Below, piece after piece: positions 1-5,119 of a stretch of 7,545 nt of DNA (position 1 is the first letter of the stretch; the number at the start of each line of letters is the position of its first letter). The translations under genes and the position numbers were made by a program. A model generated the notes under the pieces. That model made no database searches. It had not been told where the DNA came from and saw only the letters and a list, made by a program, of their open reading frames with translations. This DNA comes from Akkermansiaceae bacterium (GTDB lineage Bacteria; Verrucomicrobiota; Verrucomicrobiia; Verrucomicrobiales; Akkermansiaceae), in NCBI GenBank assembly GCA_023301545.1, contig JALZUI010000123.1:1-7545 (forward strand), read 5' to 3'.

Positions 1-678
1 CGAAGGTCGACTCAACAACGTGCCCCCACTAACAAAGGCCGAGAGCTCGTAGAAATCCATTCGCTCCCATTCTTGGGTCGGGTCATCATGACATTGCGCA
101 CATTCTAACTTCACTCCTAAAAAAGCAAAAGTCGTCGCCGCTAAATTATCGTTCTGCATATTGGGCTCCATCGCATAATACCCGGCCGCTCCACTACCGG
201 TCCAGGCGTTACCCTTTGTACTCACAAGCTCGTAAGCCATCTGGTCCCAAGGCATATTTGCAGCCACACCTTCCCTAACCCAGTCCACCAAAACCGTCGA
301 ATCCATCCGGTCAGAATTACCCTCATCCCTTAACCGTAACAAATCCATAATCCAATTCATGATATGGCTCTGATACCCTTCATGCCTATACAGGTGGTCA
401 ATGAGAGCTTGTCGTGAACTTATAGAACTCAAATCGGAAAATTCAAGCGACTCCTTGTATGTAGGAATCCTACCAATCGCGGTCAAAAAAGCACGGCGAA
501 GAAATTGATCATCTGAGGTAGGCGCATTCAGCCTTAAGCCTTCGCTTGCTAAGCGCTTTTCGATCAACTTATCAACCCCGTTGATCGCAGTCACATCTTC
601 AGAAAGCCCAAAAGCGATTGAGCCACTACAGAGCACTGCCGTCATCAGCATCATTAGTAACCTCAAATCATCTTTCAT
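1..678 (-). CDS. Secreted DUF1549 (PSCyt2-type) protein, N-terminal part; 3' end beyond the window
   Basis: This is the N-terminal 226 codons of a larger protein that continues past the left edge. Residues 1-25 look like a Sec signal peptide: a short charged start (MKDDLR), then a hydrophobic run ending near AFG. From about residue 34 the sequence follows the DUF1549 pattern: an IDKLI-like opening, FLRRAFLTAIGRIPT at 59-73, a VDWVREGVAANMPWDQMAYE stretch at 131-150, and FLGVKLECAQCHDDP at 186-200. The last holds a CxxCH motif (C193, C196, H197), a possible haem c attachment site. Family members usually continue into DUF1553 and reach 700 residues or more, so most of the gene is missing here. 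Their role is unknown; they are abundant in Planctomycetes and Verrucomicrobia and are often presumed to be extracytoplasmic redox or polymer-degradation proteins. The ATG at 678 is chosen because GGTGAGGG lies 7 bases upstream. The gene is on the same strand as the exbB-exbD-tonB operon but 141 bases beyond it. Confidence 0.85.
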   Translation of the reverse strand, partial: MKDDLRLLMMLMTAVLCSGSIAFGLSEDVTAINGVDKLIEKRLASEGLRLNAPTSDDQFLRRAFLTAIGRIPTYKESLEFSDLSSISSRQALIDHLYRHEGYQSHIMNWIMDLLRLRDEGNSDRMDSTVLVDWVREGVAANMPWDQMAYELVSTKGNAWTGSGAAGYYAMEPNMQNDNLAATTFAFLGVKLECAQCHDDPTQEWERMDFYELSAFVSGGTLLSRPS

Positions 679-685
679 AATCGTA

Positions 686-693
686 CCCTCACC
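686..693 (-). promoter_or_regulatory. Ribosome binding site of the DUF1549 gene
   Basis: On the minus strand GGTGAGGG sits 7 bases before the ATG at 678. It selects this start over the later in-frame ATGs at codons 9, 10 and 12, which would cut into the signal peptide. Confidence 0.6.
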
Positions 694-819
694 TATTTAT
701 ACGTACAACTCGAATCAACATTTCAATAAAGTAATAAAAACAAGATTTAGATAACTTATTCAATCATCAAAAAGGATCGGGAGTCGCTTCTCTCGCCAGT
801 AGCCACAAGAGGTCAATTC
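694..819. other. Spacer between the tonB-like gene and the DUF1549 gene
   Basis: A/T-rich spacer. I looked on the minus strand for a hairpin followed by T residues after the tonB stop and found none; the run CCTTTTTG near 771-778 has no convincing stem before it. Whether the DUF1549 gene is read through from exbB-exbD-tonB or has its own promoter here cannot be decided by eye. Confidence 0.4.
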
Positions 820-1995
820 CTAGCGAAGTTTAAAGATAATCGTCTCAACTTTCGAGGACGGCATCCCCTTACCCAGACCATTATAAGCAGGGTTATACTT
901 CCATTTTTTAGCCGCCTTTAACGCGCTAGAATCAAAATCTGGATACCCACTGGAGGCGTAAACCGAGGCGCTACTAACCTTGCCTTTTTCATTAATCTGG
1001 ACTAAAACCTTCACCGACCCTTCAGTGCCATTTTTCATTAACGACCTAGGATACGACGGTTTACTACGACTCTTCGAAGACGGCTTTTGTGTCATTGTCT
1101 TAGCCAACGCCGCCTGGCGCTTGGCCTCAGCTTCCGCCGCTCGCTGGGCCGCGGCCTCTGCTTCTCGTTTTTTACGTTCGGCATATTCCGCCGCCTTTCT
1201 TTTACGATCAGCTTCCTCGCGGATTTTCTTTTCTTTATCCTCGCGCTTTTTACGCTCTGCATAGGCGGCGGCTTCCTTCGCACGCTTAGCATCATCTATT
1301 TTTTTCTGTGCTGCTGCCGCCTTCGCCGCTGCTGCATCACGTACTCTCTTTTCCGCATCCTCACGCTTTTTACGCTCCGCGTAGGCGGCCGCTTCCCGTG
1401 CGCGCTTAGCATCATCTATTTTTTTCTGCGCTGCCGCTACCTTAGCGGCCGCTGCATCAAGAACTCGTTTTTCAGCCTCTTCACGTGCTTTGCGTTCAGC
1501 CTCGATCAAGCGTTGCTCGGCCAGCTCCGTTTCACGTATCTTGTCTATACGCTCTTGCTCTGCTCGCTCTTCTGCCAGCCTAATATTTTCTATCCGCTTT
1601 TGCTCCGCCAACTTCTCTAATCGAGCAGTTTCCGCCTTCGCTTTTTCTTCAGCCTCTTGACGCTCCAACATCGCAACATGCTCTTCTTGAATCTTTTCCT
1701 GCCTCTCTAGCTCCGCCACCTCTTCTTCCGTAGGTTGAGGAGGCTCCACAACTTCTGGAGGGGTTTCTTCTACCACAGGCTCTACAACCTCTTGTGCAAC
1801 AGGCTCGGGCTCGACTAGCGCTACGGACTCCGCAGCGCTGTCTTCCATAATACTAAGATCAATCTCTACGACAGCAAGATCTTCTCGTTGGGCCTCCGCT
1901 AATTTAGACTTCAGGGATGCTTGAAAAATCACCGCGTGGAGTAATCCCACCAGCAATGCAATCCCGCCCCATTTAATGTAGCCCTTCATGTTCAC
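820..1995 (-). CDS. tonB: Energy transducer TonB with a long TolA-like helical domain
   Basis: 391 residues, the periplasm-spanning partner of the ExbB/ExbD motor that passes proton-motive energy to outer-membrane receptors. Layout: a short cytoplasmic tail; one membrane helix at about 9-28 with a histidine at 20, like the functional histidine of the E. coli TonB and TolA anchors; a Pro/Glu/Val-rich linker at 60-90; a very long Ala/Lys/Glu/Arg-rich, probably coiled-coil region at 91-300; a basic Ser/Pro/Lys hinge at 300-314; and a TonB C-terminal domain at 315-391 (YPRSLMKNGTEGSVKV, then SSGYPDFDSSALKAAKKWKY). The helical region contains a tandem 40-residue repeat. TonB proteins commonly have a Pro-rich rod, so the middle is more like TolA while the C-terminus is TonB-type. 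The start is GTG, overlapping the exbD stop as GTGA, with GGTGGAG 5 bases upstream; an ATG two codons later is less well placed. A Tol-type role is possible, but no tolB or pal is visible. Confidence 0.88.
   Translation of the reverse strand: MNMKGYIKWGGIALLVGLLHAVIFQASLKSKLAEAQREDLAVVEIDLSIMEDSAAESVALVEPEPVAQEVVEPVVEETPPEVVEPPQPTEEEVAELERQEKIQEEHVAMLERQEAEEKAKAETARLEKLAEQKRIENIRLAEERAEQERIDKIRETELAEQRLIEAERKAREEAEKRVLDAAAAKVAAAQKKIDDAKRAREAAAYAERKKREDAEKRVRDAAAAKAAAAQKKIDDAKRAKEAAAYAERKKREDKEKKIREEADRKRKAAEYAERKKREAEAAAQRAAEAEAKRQAALAKTMTQKPSSKSRSKPSYPRSLMKNGTEGSVKVLVQINEKGKVSSASVYASSGYPDFDSSALKAAKKWKYNPAYNGLGKGMPSSKVETIIFKLR
1162..1473 (-). repeat. In-frame 120-base tandem repeat inside the tonB-like gene
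   Basis: Two full copies, 1354-1473 and 1234-1353, encode 40-residue units (residues 175-214 and 215-254) that agree at 36 of 40 positions. By hand count the DNA agrees at 98 of 120 positions, including an unbroken 26-base identical stretch. A degenerate third copy of 24 residues follows (255-278, DNA 1162-1233), sharing YAERKKRE. The unit holds AAAYAERKKRED and AAQKKIDDAKRA. The length is a multiple of three, so copies can be gained or lost without breaking the frame, changing the reach of the periplasmic helix. Confidence 0.9.
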
Positions 1996-2414
1996 TCTGA
2001 CTCCACCGGCGCCTTTTTATGGTAACTCAGCGACTCAATTCCAGCGAGCTTAGCCTTCTCAATCAGATCAATAAACGTTCCGAGCTCAGAGGTCGTATCT
2101 CCTCGAATTTCCAGACGCTTAACTCCCGCCTCTGTTATCGCTGCAGCTAGTGCATTCTCAAAGTTTTCCAACGCAATCTCAGCCCCATTAAGTGTAATCG
2201 TATTCTCAGGCGAGATCGAAAGCACATGACGGTCAACCTTCGTATCGACCTGCACCGCTTCGCCTTTTCCACTTGGCAAATCAACCTGCACATCAGGCTT
2301 AATGAACTTACTGCTCACCATTAAGAAAATCAGAAGTTGAAAGACGACATCAATCAGAGGCGTCATATCAATCGAGGCATCAATCTTACGCCTCTCTGGA
2401 AGAAAACTCGCCAT
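1992..2414 (-). CDS. exbD: Biopolymer transporter ExbD (ExbD/TolR family)
   Basis: 140 residues, a normal length for the family. A short cytoplasmic N-terminus (MASFLPERRKIDASIDM) leads into a single membrane helix at about 19-36, followed by a periplasmic domain to the end. The helix begins MTPLIDVVFQLLIF; D22 matches the single essential membrane aspartate that carries protons in ExbD and TolR. The periplasmic part has the family's IRGDTTSELGTFIDLIEKAKLAGI segment at 103-126, split here only for description. It works as a dimer inside an ExbB pentamer. Its ATG lies 2 bases after the exbB stop and its TGA overlaps the GTG of the tonB-like gene, so the three genes are very probably co-transcribed and translationally coupled. 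No clear Shine-Dalgarno sequence precedes the ATG, which fits coupling to exbB. Confidence 0.93.
   Translation of the reverse strand: MASFLPERRKIDASIDMTPLIDVVFQLLIFLMVSSKFIKPDVQVDLPSGKGEAVQVDTKVDRHVLSISPENTITLNGAEIALENFENALAAAITEAGVKRLEIRGDTTSELGTFIDLIEKAKLAGIESLSYHKKAPVESE
2001..2007 (-). promoter_or_regulatory. Ribosome binding site fixing the GTG start of the tonB-like gene
   Basis: GGTGGAG on the minus strand ends 5 bases before the GTG at 1995 and 11 bases before the alternative ATG at 1989. The spacing favours GTG, the codon that overlaps the exbD stop. Confidence 0.6.
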
Positions 2415-2416
2415 GA

Positions 2417-3007
2417 CTAACTAGGGAAATGACGCTCTTTCAAGTGCGAGGCCAGCTCATTGAGATCACCCGAAAGCTGATCCACCTTTGCCTCAAACAT
2501 ACGCGCAGCTGTAACCGCAGGAATTGCCACAAGCAGACCCGCAACCGTGGTAAGTAACCCCGTCCAAATTCCCGACGCAAAATCACCCGCCGTCACCTGG
2601 TCTCCCAGTTCGGCCATTTTAGCGAACGCTTGCACCATTCCCCACACCGTACCAAGAAGACCCAAAAGAGGAGAAATCGCCCCGATTGTTGCTAGAAACT
2701 TAAGCCCTCGTTCGTGCTGATTCAACTGACGAGCAGCCTCACGACCACCTAGATTCAGAGCATGCTCTTCACCTTGGGTTAAATCTCGGCGGTACTCCTT
2801 CACCACCTTTAGGATCGGGCTATTAATTTTCTCCGGGTACTGATTCGCCACCCCTGCATCCAGATCACGGGTAAACTTATACCCTCGCCCTGCAAAAAAG
2901 ATGAGACGTTCCACAATGATAATCATCGATAAAATCGAAAGCACCAACAGCGGCCACATAAACCCTCCTCCTTGCTGAAAGAGAGACCATAAATTCATAT
3001 CTGTCAT
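2417..3007 (-). CDS. exbB: MotA/TolQ/ExbB proton channel family protein
   Basis: 196 residues, first gene of the exbB-exbD-tonB operon. It is the multimeric proton-channel scaffold of the TonB motor in the inner membrane. Three membrane segments are visible: about 16-37 (MWPLLVLSILSMIIIVERLI), 104-127 (ATIGAISPLLGLLGTVWGMV) and 145-169 (GIWTGLLTTVAGLLVAIPAV). The ISPLLGLLGTVWGM and TTVAGLLVAIPA stretches are family signatures and line the proton path. Between helices 1 and 2 lies a cytoplasmic loop with REAARQLNQHERGLKFLA. The ATG at 3007 has no obvious Shine-Dalgarno sequence, and a second ATG three codons in is equally possible. Separation from TolQ is by context: the third gene ends in a TonB-type domain and no tolB or pal is present, so ExbB is preferred. 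Confidence 0.93.
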   Translation of the reverse strand: MTDMNLWSLFQQGGGFMWPLLVLSILSMIIIVERLIFFAGRGYKFTRDLDAGVANQYPEKINSPILKVVKEYRRDLTQGEEHALNLGGREAARQLNQHERGLKFLATIGAISPLLGLLGTVWGMVQAFAKMAELGDQVTAGDFASGIWTGLLTTVAGLLVAIPAVTAARMFEAKVDQLSGDLNELASHLKERHFPS

Positions 3008-3271
3008 AATCGTATATTACTTAATCCCATAGGCTAACATCCTCACAATCGAATCTGTTACAGCAGAGAGAGCAACACCCTTAACGAGAACCAATCTCAA
3101 TATCAATCAAAAAATAGCAAATAATCATCCCTTATCACTCAGTCAGCGCCCCAATCATAGTAGCCTAAGTCCTCACCTCGCAGAGCAATAAAACTCGCCC
3201 TATCATTTTCTCTCACTTTATTCTTTCCACCGACTCATTTTCCATCACTATCACCTCTCTTCACTACAAAA
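3008..3271. other. Divergent spacer between exbB and tRNA-Leu
   Basis: 264 bases that must hold the exbB promoter (minus strand) and the tRNA promoter (plus strand). On the plus strand the 3170-3270 part is rich in C and T with little G. I checked both strands for coding: every open stretch is under about 20 codons and none looks like a known protein. No sigma-70-like pair of -35 and -10 boxes was clear enough to place. Confidence 0.5.
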
Positions 3272-3353
3272 GCCGACGTGGTGGAATTGGTAGACACAGC
3301 GGATTCAAAATCCGCCGCCTTCGGGTATGTGGGTTCGAGTCCCACCGTCGGTA
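3272..3353 (+). tRNA. tRNA-Leu (anticodon CAA)
   Basis: 82 bases that fold as a leucine tRNA. The acceptor arm GCCGACG (3272-3278) pairs with CGTCGGT (3346-3352), including a G-U first pair as in E. coli tRNA-Leu(UAA), with discriminator A at 3353. The D-arm region has GTGGAATTGGTAGACAC. The anticodon stem GCGGA/TCCGC encloses loop TTCAAAA with anticodon CAA at 3306-3308, reading UUG. An extended variable arm of 13 bases (3316-3328) marks class II. The T arm is GTGGG-TTCGAGT-CCCAC (3329-3345). CCA is not encoded; TTTC follows. A T-rich run comes shortly after, but I see no separate terminator hairpin. Confidence 0.97.
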
Positions 3354-3380
3354 TTTCTTTTTATGAGGGTTTTCTACAGA

Positions 3381-3391
3381 TGAGATTCTCA
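3381..3391. repeat. Small inverted repeat TGAGA-T-TCTCA
   Basis: A perfect 5-bp inverted repeat around one central base in the spacer between the tRNA and the DUF2293 gene. It shares its core, TGAGATTCT plus CTCAA, with the longer inverted repeat ahead of sdhC (4259-4279). Too short to be sure it is not chance. Confidence 0.35.
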
Positions 3392-3498
3392 AACGAAATA
3401 TAGTAGAATCAAAAAACAATCTCCCCCCTTTTTCTATGTCTTCGAACCCTTACTTAAGTTGGTTAGAATTTAACAGTACTGGAGTATCACGTGAACTT

Positions 3499-3519
3499 AA
3501 TTGGAGAATTATTGCGTGT
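3499..3519 (+). repeat. Direct repeat, copy 1, at the start of the DUF2293 gene
   Basis: The segment consists of AATTGGAGAA followed by TTATTGCGTGT. Copy 2 at 4279-4301 has the same two blocks in the same order, separated by two extra G residues. Copy 1 spans GGAG (3503-3506) and the GTG at 3516 with 9 bases between, so here it serves as the translation initiation region. Confidence 0.7.
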
Positions 3520-4199
3520 CAGTGAATATTAAAGTGCGGGCTAGTTCTCAGTCGGGTTATGTAAAGAGCCTGAATGGGGAGCTTATGAAAATTCCGGAGG
3601 GATGGAAGTTGCTCAAACCGGGGGATGCGGCGCTCTCTCGGCGCATTAAGAATGATGGGCCTTCATGGACGATTGAAGGACTACTGGGGAAGCGTATGGT
3701 TTCGAAGGGGATCCTCGCTCCTGCTGGACGCATTGAGGCGCTCCGTGCAGAGCTAATGACCGAACGTGCGGCCCCTAGTTATCAGAAAAAATTAGATGCT
3801 GGGCGTGCTCGGCGCAAAAAGCAGGAGACGCTCTACCATGTTGAATTCTGTGTCGCGGTTTTCGCCTTTCTGAAGTTTGATAAGCAATATTCGGATCTGG
3901 CTAAAACACTAGCCCACACCATCACGGAGCACGCCATTCCTGTAGGGAGCGGAACGGTAGCACGAACCAAAATGATCCCACTGGAACAACGAGCAGAGGC
4001 CGCCACCATCGCCTGGCTCCGTCACCAAACCACGGCCTATGACAACATGACGATTCCACGAATCAAAGGGAAACGCCGTGAAGTCCGCCAACTTTTAGCC
4101 AAGAAGTCACGGGAGTTGCTTAATAACTACCGAGTGGGGAAGAGCGACCACCTCCCCCACTGTCCGCTCTACAAGGCTCTTCATGAAAAAAACTCATAG
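3516..4199 (+). CDS. DUF2293 domain-containing protein of unknown function
   Basis: 227 residues from the GTG at 3516, soluble, with no signal peptide or membrane helix. I recognise the DUF2293 pattern. The N-terminal part has IPEGWKLLKPGDAALSRRIK followed by a basic, probably helical stretch around QKKLDAGRARRKKQETL. The C-terminal half carries VGSGTVARTKMIPLEQRAEA, AWLRHQTTAYDNMTIPRIKG and KRREVRQLLAKKSRELL, then a terminal CPLYKAL. The density of Arg and Lys suggests nucleic-acid contact, but that is inference; no function is established. The frame is open further up, and a TTG at 3501 would add MENYC, but GGAG at 3503-3506 is well placed for GTG 3516 and falls inside the longer version. 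The gene lies alone between tRNA-Leu and sdhC. Its first half is G-rich on this strand and its second half C-rich. Confidence 0.8.
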   Translation: MSVNIKVRASSQSGYVKSLNGELMKIPEGWKLLKPGDAALSRRIKNDGPSWTIEGLLGKRMVSKGILAPAGRIEALRAELMTERAAPSYQKKLDAGRARRKKQETLYHVEFCVAVFAFLKFDKQYSDLAKTLAHTITEHAIPVGSGTVARTKMIPLEQRAEAATIAWLRHQTTAYDNMTIPRIKGKRREVRQLLAKKSRELLNNYRVGKSDHLPHCPLYKALHEKNS

Positions 4200-4258
4200 T
4201 GCGCGCCCGAACCTACTGATCTATCCATCTTTCACAGGCGAAAATGAACCAATCAATC

Positions 4259-4279
4259 TATTGAGATTCTTTCTCAATA
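4259..4279. repeat. Perfect 8-bp inverted repeat upstream of sdhC
   Basis: Arms TATTGAGA (4259-4266) and TCTCAATA (4272-4279) enclose the five bases TTCTT. The stem is A/T-rich and no T run follows, which argues against an intrinsic terminator. The size and symmetry suit a dimeric regulator site about 100 bases ahead of sdhC. No regulator is identified. Confidence 0.6.
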
Positions 4280-4301
4280 ATTGGAGAAGGTTATTGCGTG
4301 T
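4279..4301 (+). repeat. Direct repeat, copy 2, upstream of sdhC
   Basis: AATTGGAGAA, then GG, then TTATTGCGTGT; compare copy 1 at 3499-3519. It begins on the last base of the inverted repeat. Like copy 1 it holds a ribosome-binding-like stretch (GGAGAAGG, 4283-4290) followed 7 bases later by GTG at 4298, but here the frame closes after five codons (TAA at 4313-4315). It is either a remnant of a duplicated gene start, a tiny leader frame, or a shared regulatory sequence. Confidence 0.65.
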
Positions 4302-4381
4302 TTTTCTTATTCTAACAAGCTTTTCCACTTGCGTTTATAGCAATTGAAGTTACTTCTTGGGAGTACCATTTTAAACGTTTC

Positions 4382-5101
4382 ATGAACACTTCTTTAAAAT
4401 CCCTCACCAACTTCTGGGGGTCCTCTATTGGAAAAAAAATCGTCGTCGCCGTCACTGGTGCGTTTCTTGTCCTTTTCCTTGCCGGCCACCTGTCTGGGAA
4501 CATGCTTCTTTTCATTCCTGATCATGGGCATGCCTTCAATGAATACGCCTACTTCCTCCACCACATGTTGCACGGAGCAGGGATTTGGTTCGCGCGAATC
4601 GGGCTCCTAGTCTGTTTCACTCTTCACATCGTCGGAACGGTCCAACTCACCCGCGCCAACCGAGCGGCTGGACAAACGTACGAAGTTGACGGAACACAGC
4701 GCTCTAGTGGTTCTTCCAAAATCATGATCTGGTCCGGTCTTACGATCCTCGCATTTGTGATCTACCACTTACTCCACTTCACCATCCGCAGTGGCCCTGC
4801 TAGTGACTTCGCTGATCCTAACCTCTACACCGTTACTTATGACGGAAAAGAGCTCCATAACGCCTACAAGATGGTCGTCGACGGATTCAAAGTATGGTAC
4901 GTCTCAATCTTCTACCTGATCGCAGTCACGCTCCTCTGCTCTCACCTTTCGCACGGAGTTGCTTCCATCTTCCAGACTCTCGGCCTCCGTACGAGCAAGA
5001 CTGAATCACTCATTAACATTGGCTCTAAGGTTTACACCCTTATCATCTGGATCGGATTCATCTCCATCCCCCTCTCCGTAATGGTCGGAATTATCAAGTA
5101 A
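4382..5101 (+). CDS. sdhC: Succinate dehydrogenase cytochrome b subunit (B-type, dihaem)
   Basis: 239 residues, the single membrane anchor of a B-type succinate:quinone oxidoreductase (the b558 family). It holds haem b and passes electrons between SdhB and the quinone pool. Five membrane helices are visible at about 17-38, 68-90, 113-134, 171-192 and 215-237. Histidines fall inside or at the ends of the first four: H36 in AGHLSGN, H82 in TLHIVG, H129 or H132 in YHLLHF, and H188 or H191 in SHLSHGVASIFQTLG. This is the pattern of axial ligands for two haems known from B. subtilis SdhC and Wolinella FrdC; which of each close pair binds is not decided here. N-terminal FWGSSIGKKIVVAVTGAFL is typical of the Bacteroidetes/PVC version. 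The ATG at 4382 is firm: the frame is closed by TAA at 4313 with no other start in between. No well-spaced Shine-Dalgarno sequence precedes it. sdhA follows after 18 bases. Confidence 0.95.
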   Translation: MNTSLKSLTNFWGSSIGKKIVVAVTGAFLVLFLAGHLSGNMLLFIPDHGHAFNEYAYFLHHMLHGAGIWFARIGLLVCFTLHIVGTVQLTRANRAAGQTYEVDGTQRSSGSSKIMIWSGLTILAFVIYHLLHFTIRSGPASDFADPNLYTVTYDGKELHNAYKMVVDGFKVWYVSIFYLIAVTLLCSHLSHGVASIFQTLGLRTSKTESLINIGSKVYTLIIWIGFISIPLSVMVGIIK

Positions 5102-5119
5102 CCTTAACTCATTTCTACT

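Larger units (their letters stand above)
4200..4381 (+). promoter_or_regulatory. Upstream region of the sdhCAB operon
   Basis: 182 bases between the DUF2293 stop and sdhC. They contain the 8-bp inverted repeat (4259-4279), copy 2 of the direct repeat (4279-4301), and a smaller inverted repeat GAAGT-T-ACTTC (4346-4356). No terminator hairpin with a T run follows the DUF2293 gene, and no strong -35/-10 pair is evident. GGGAG at 4359-4363 lies 18 bases before the sdhC ATG, too far for a normal ribosome binding site. It is the expected location of the sdh promoter. Confidence 0.5.

Noticed and set aside
10..20. Lipoprotein signal at C17 of the DUF1549 protein
   Set aside because: The residues before the cysteine are A-V-L, which do not fit the lipobox, where Leu at -3 and Gly, Ala or Ser at -1 are expected. 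(The range given is in residues of the protein.)
1162..1473. Possible CRISPR-like array
   Set aside because: The repeats are contiguous, 120 bases, in frame and inside a coding region, with no spacers.
980..1620. Long open frames on the plus strand opposite the tonB-like gene
   Set aside because: They arise from the repetitive Ala/Lys/Glu codons of the helical region read in reverse. The products are low-complexity Ser/Phe/Leu/Arg strings with no ribosome binding site or family resemblance.
3272..3353. tRNA-Leu as an attachment site for an integrated element
   Set aside because: No copy of the tRNA 3' end appears elsewhere in the window and no integrase is present; the direct repeats do not match the tRNA.
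3354..3440. Intrinsic terminator after the tRNA
   Set aside because: There are T-rich runs (TTTCTTTTT and CCCCCCTTTTTC), but neither is preceded by a convincing GC-rich hairpin.
3501..3515. TTG at 3501 as the start of the DUF2293 gene
   Set aside because: The GGAG that best fits as ribosome binding site lies inside this extension and is 9 bases before GTG 3516; no Shine-Dalgarno sequence precedes the TTG.
4346..4356. Inverted repeat GAAGT-T-ACTTC as a separate control site
   Set aside because: Five-base arms are expected by chance in this much sequence, and nothing similar recurs in the window.
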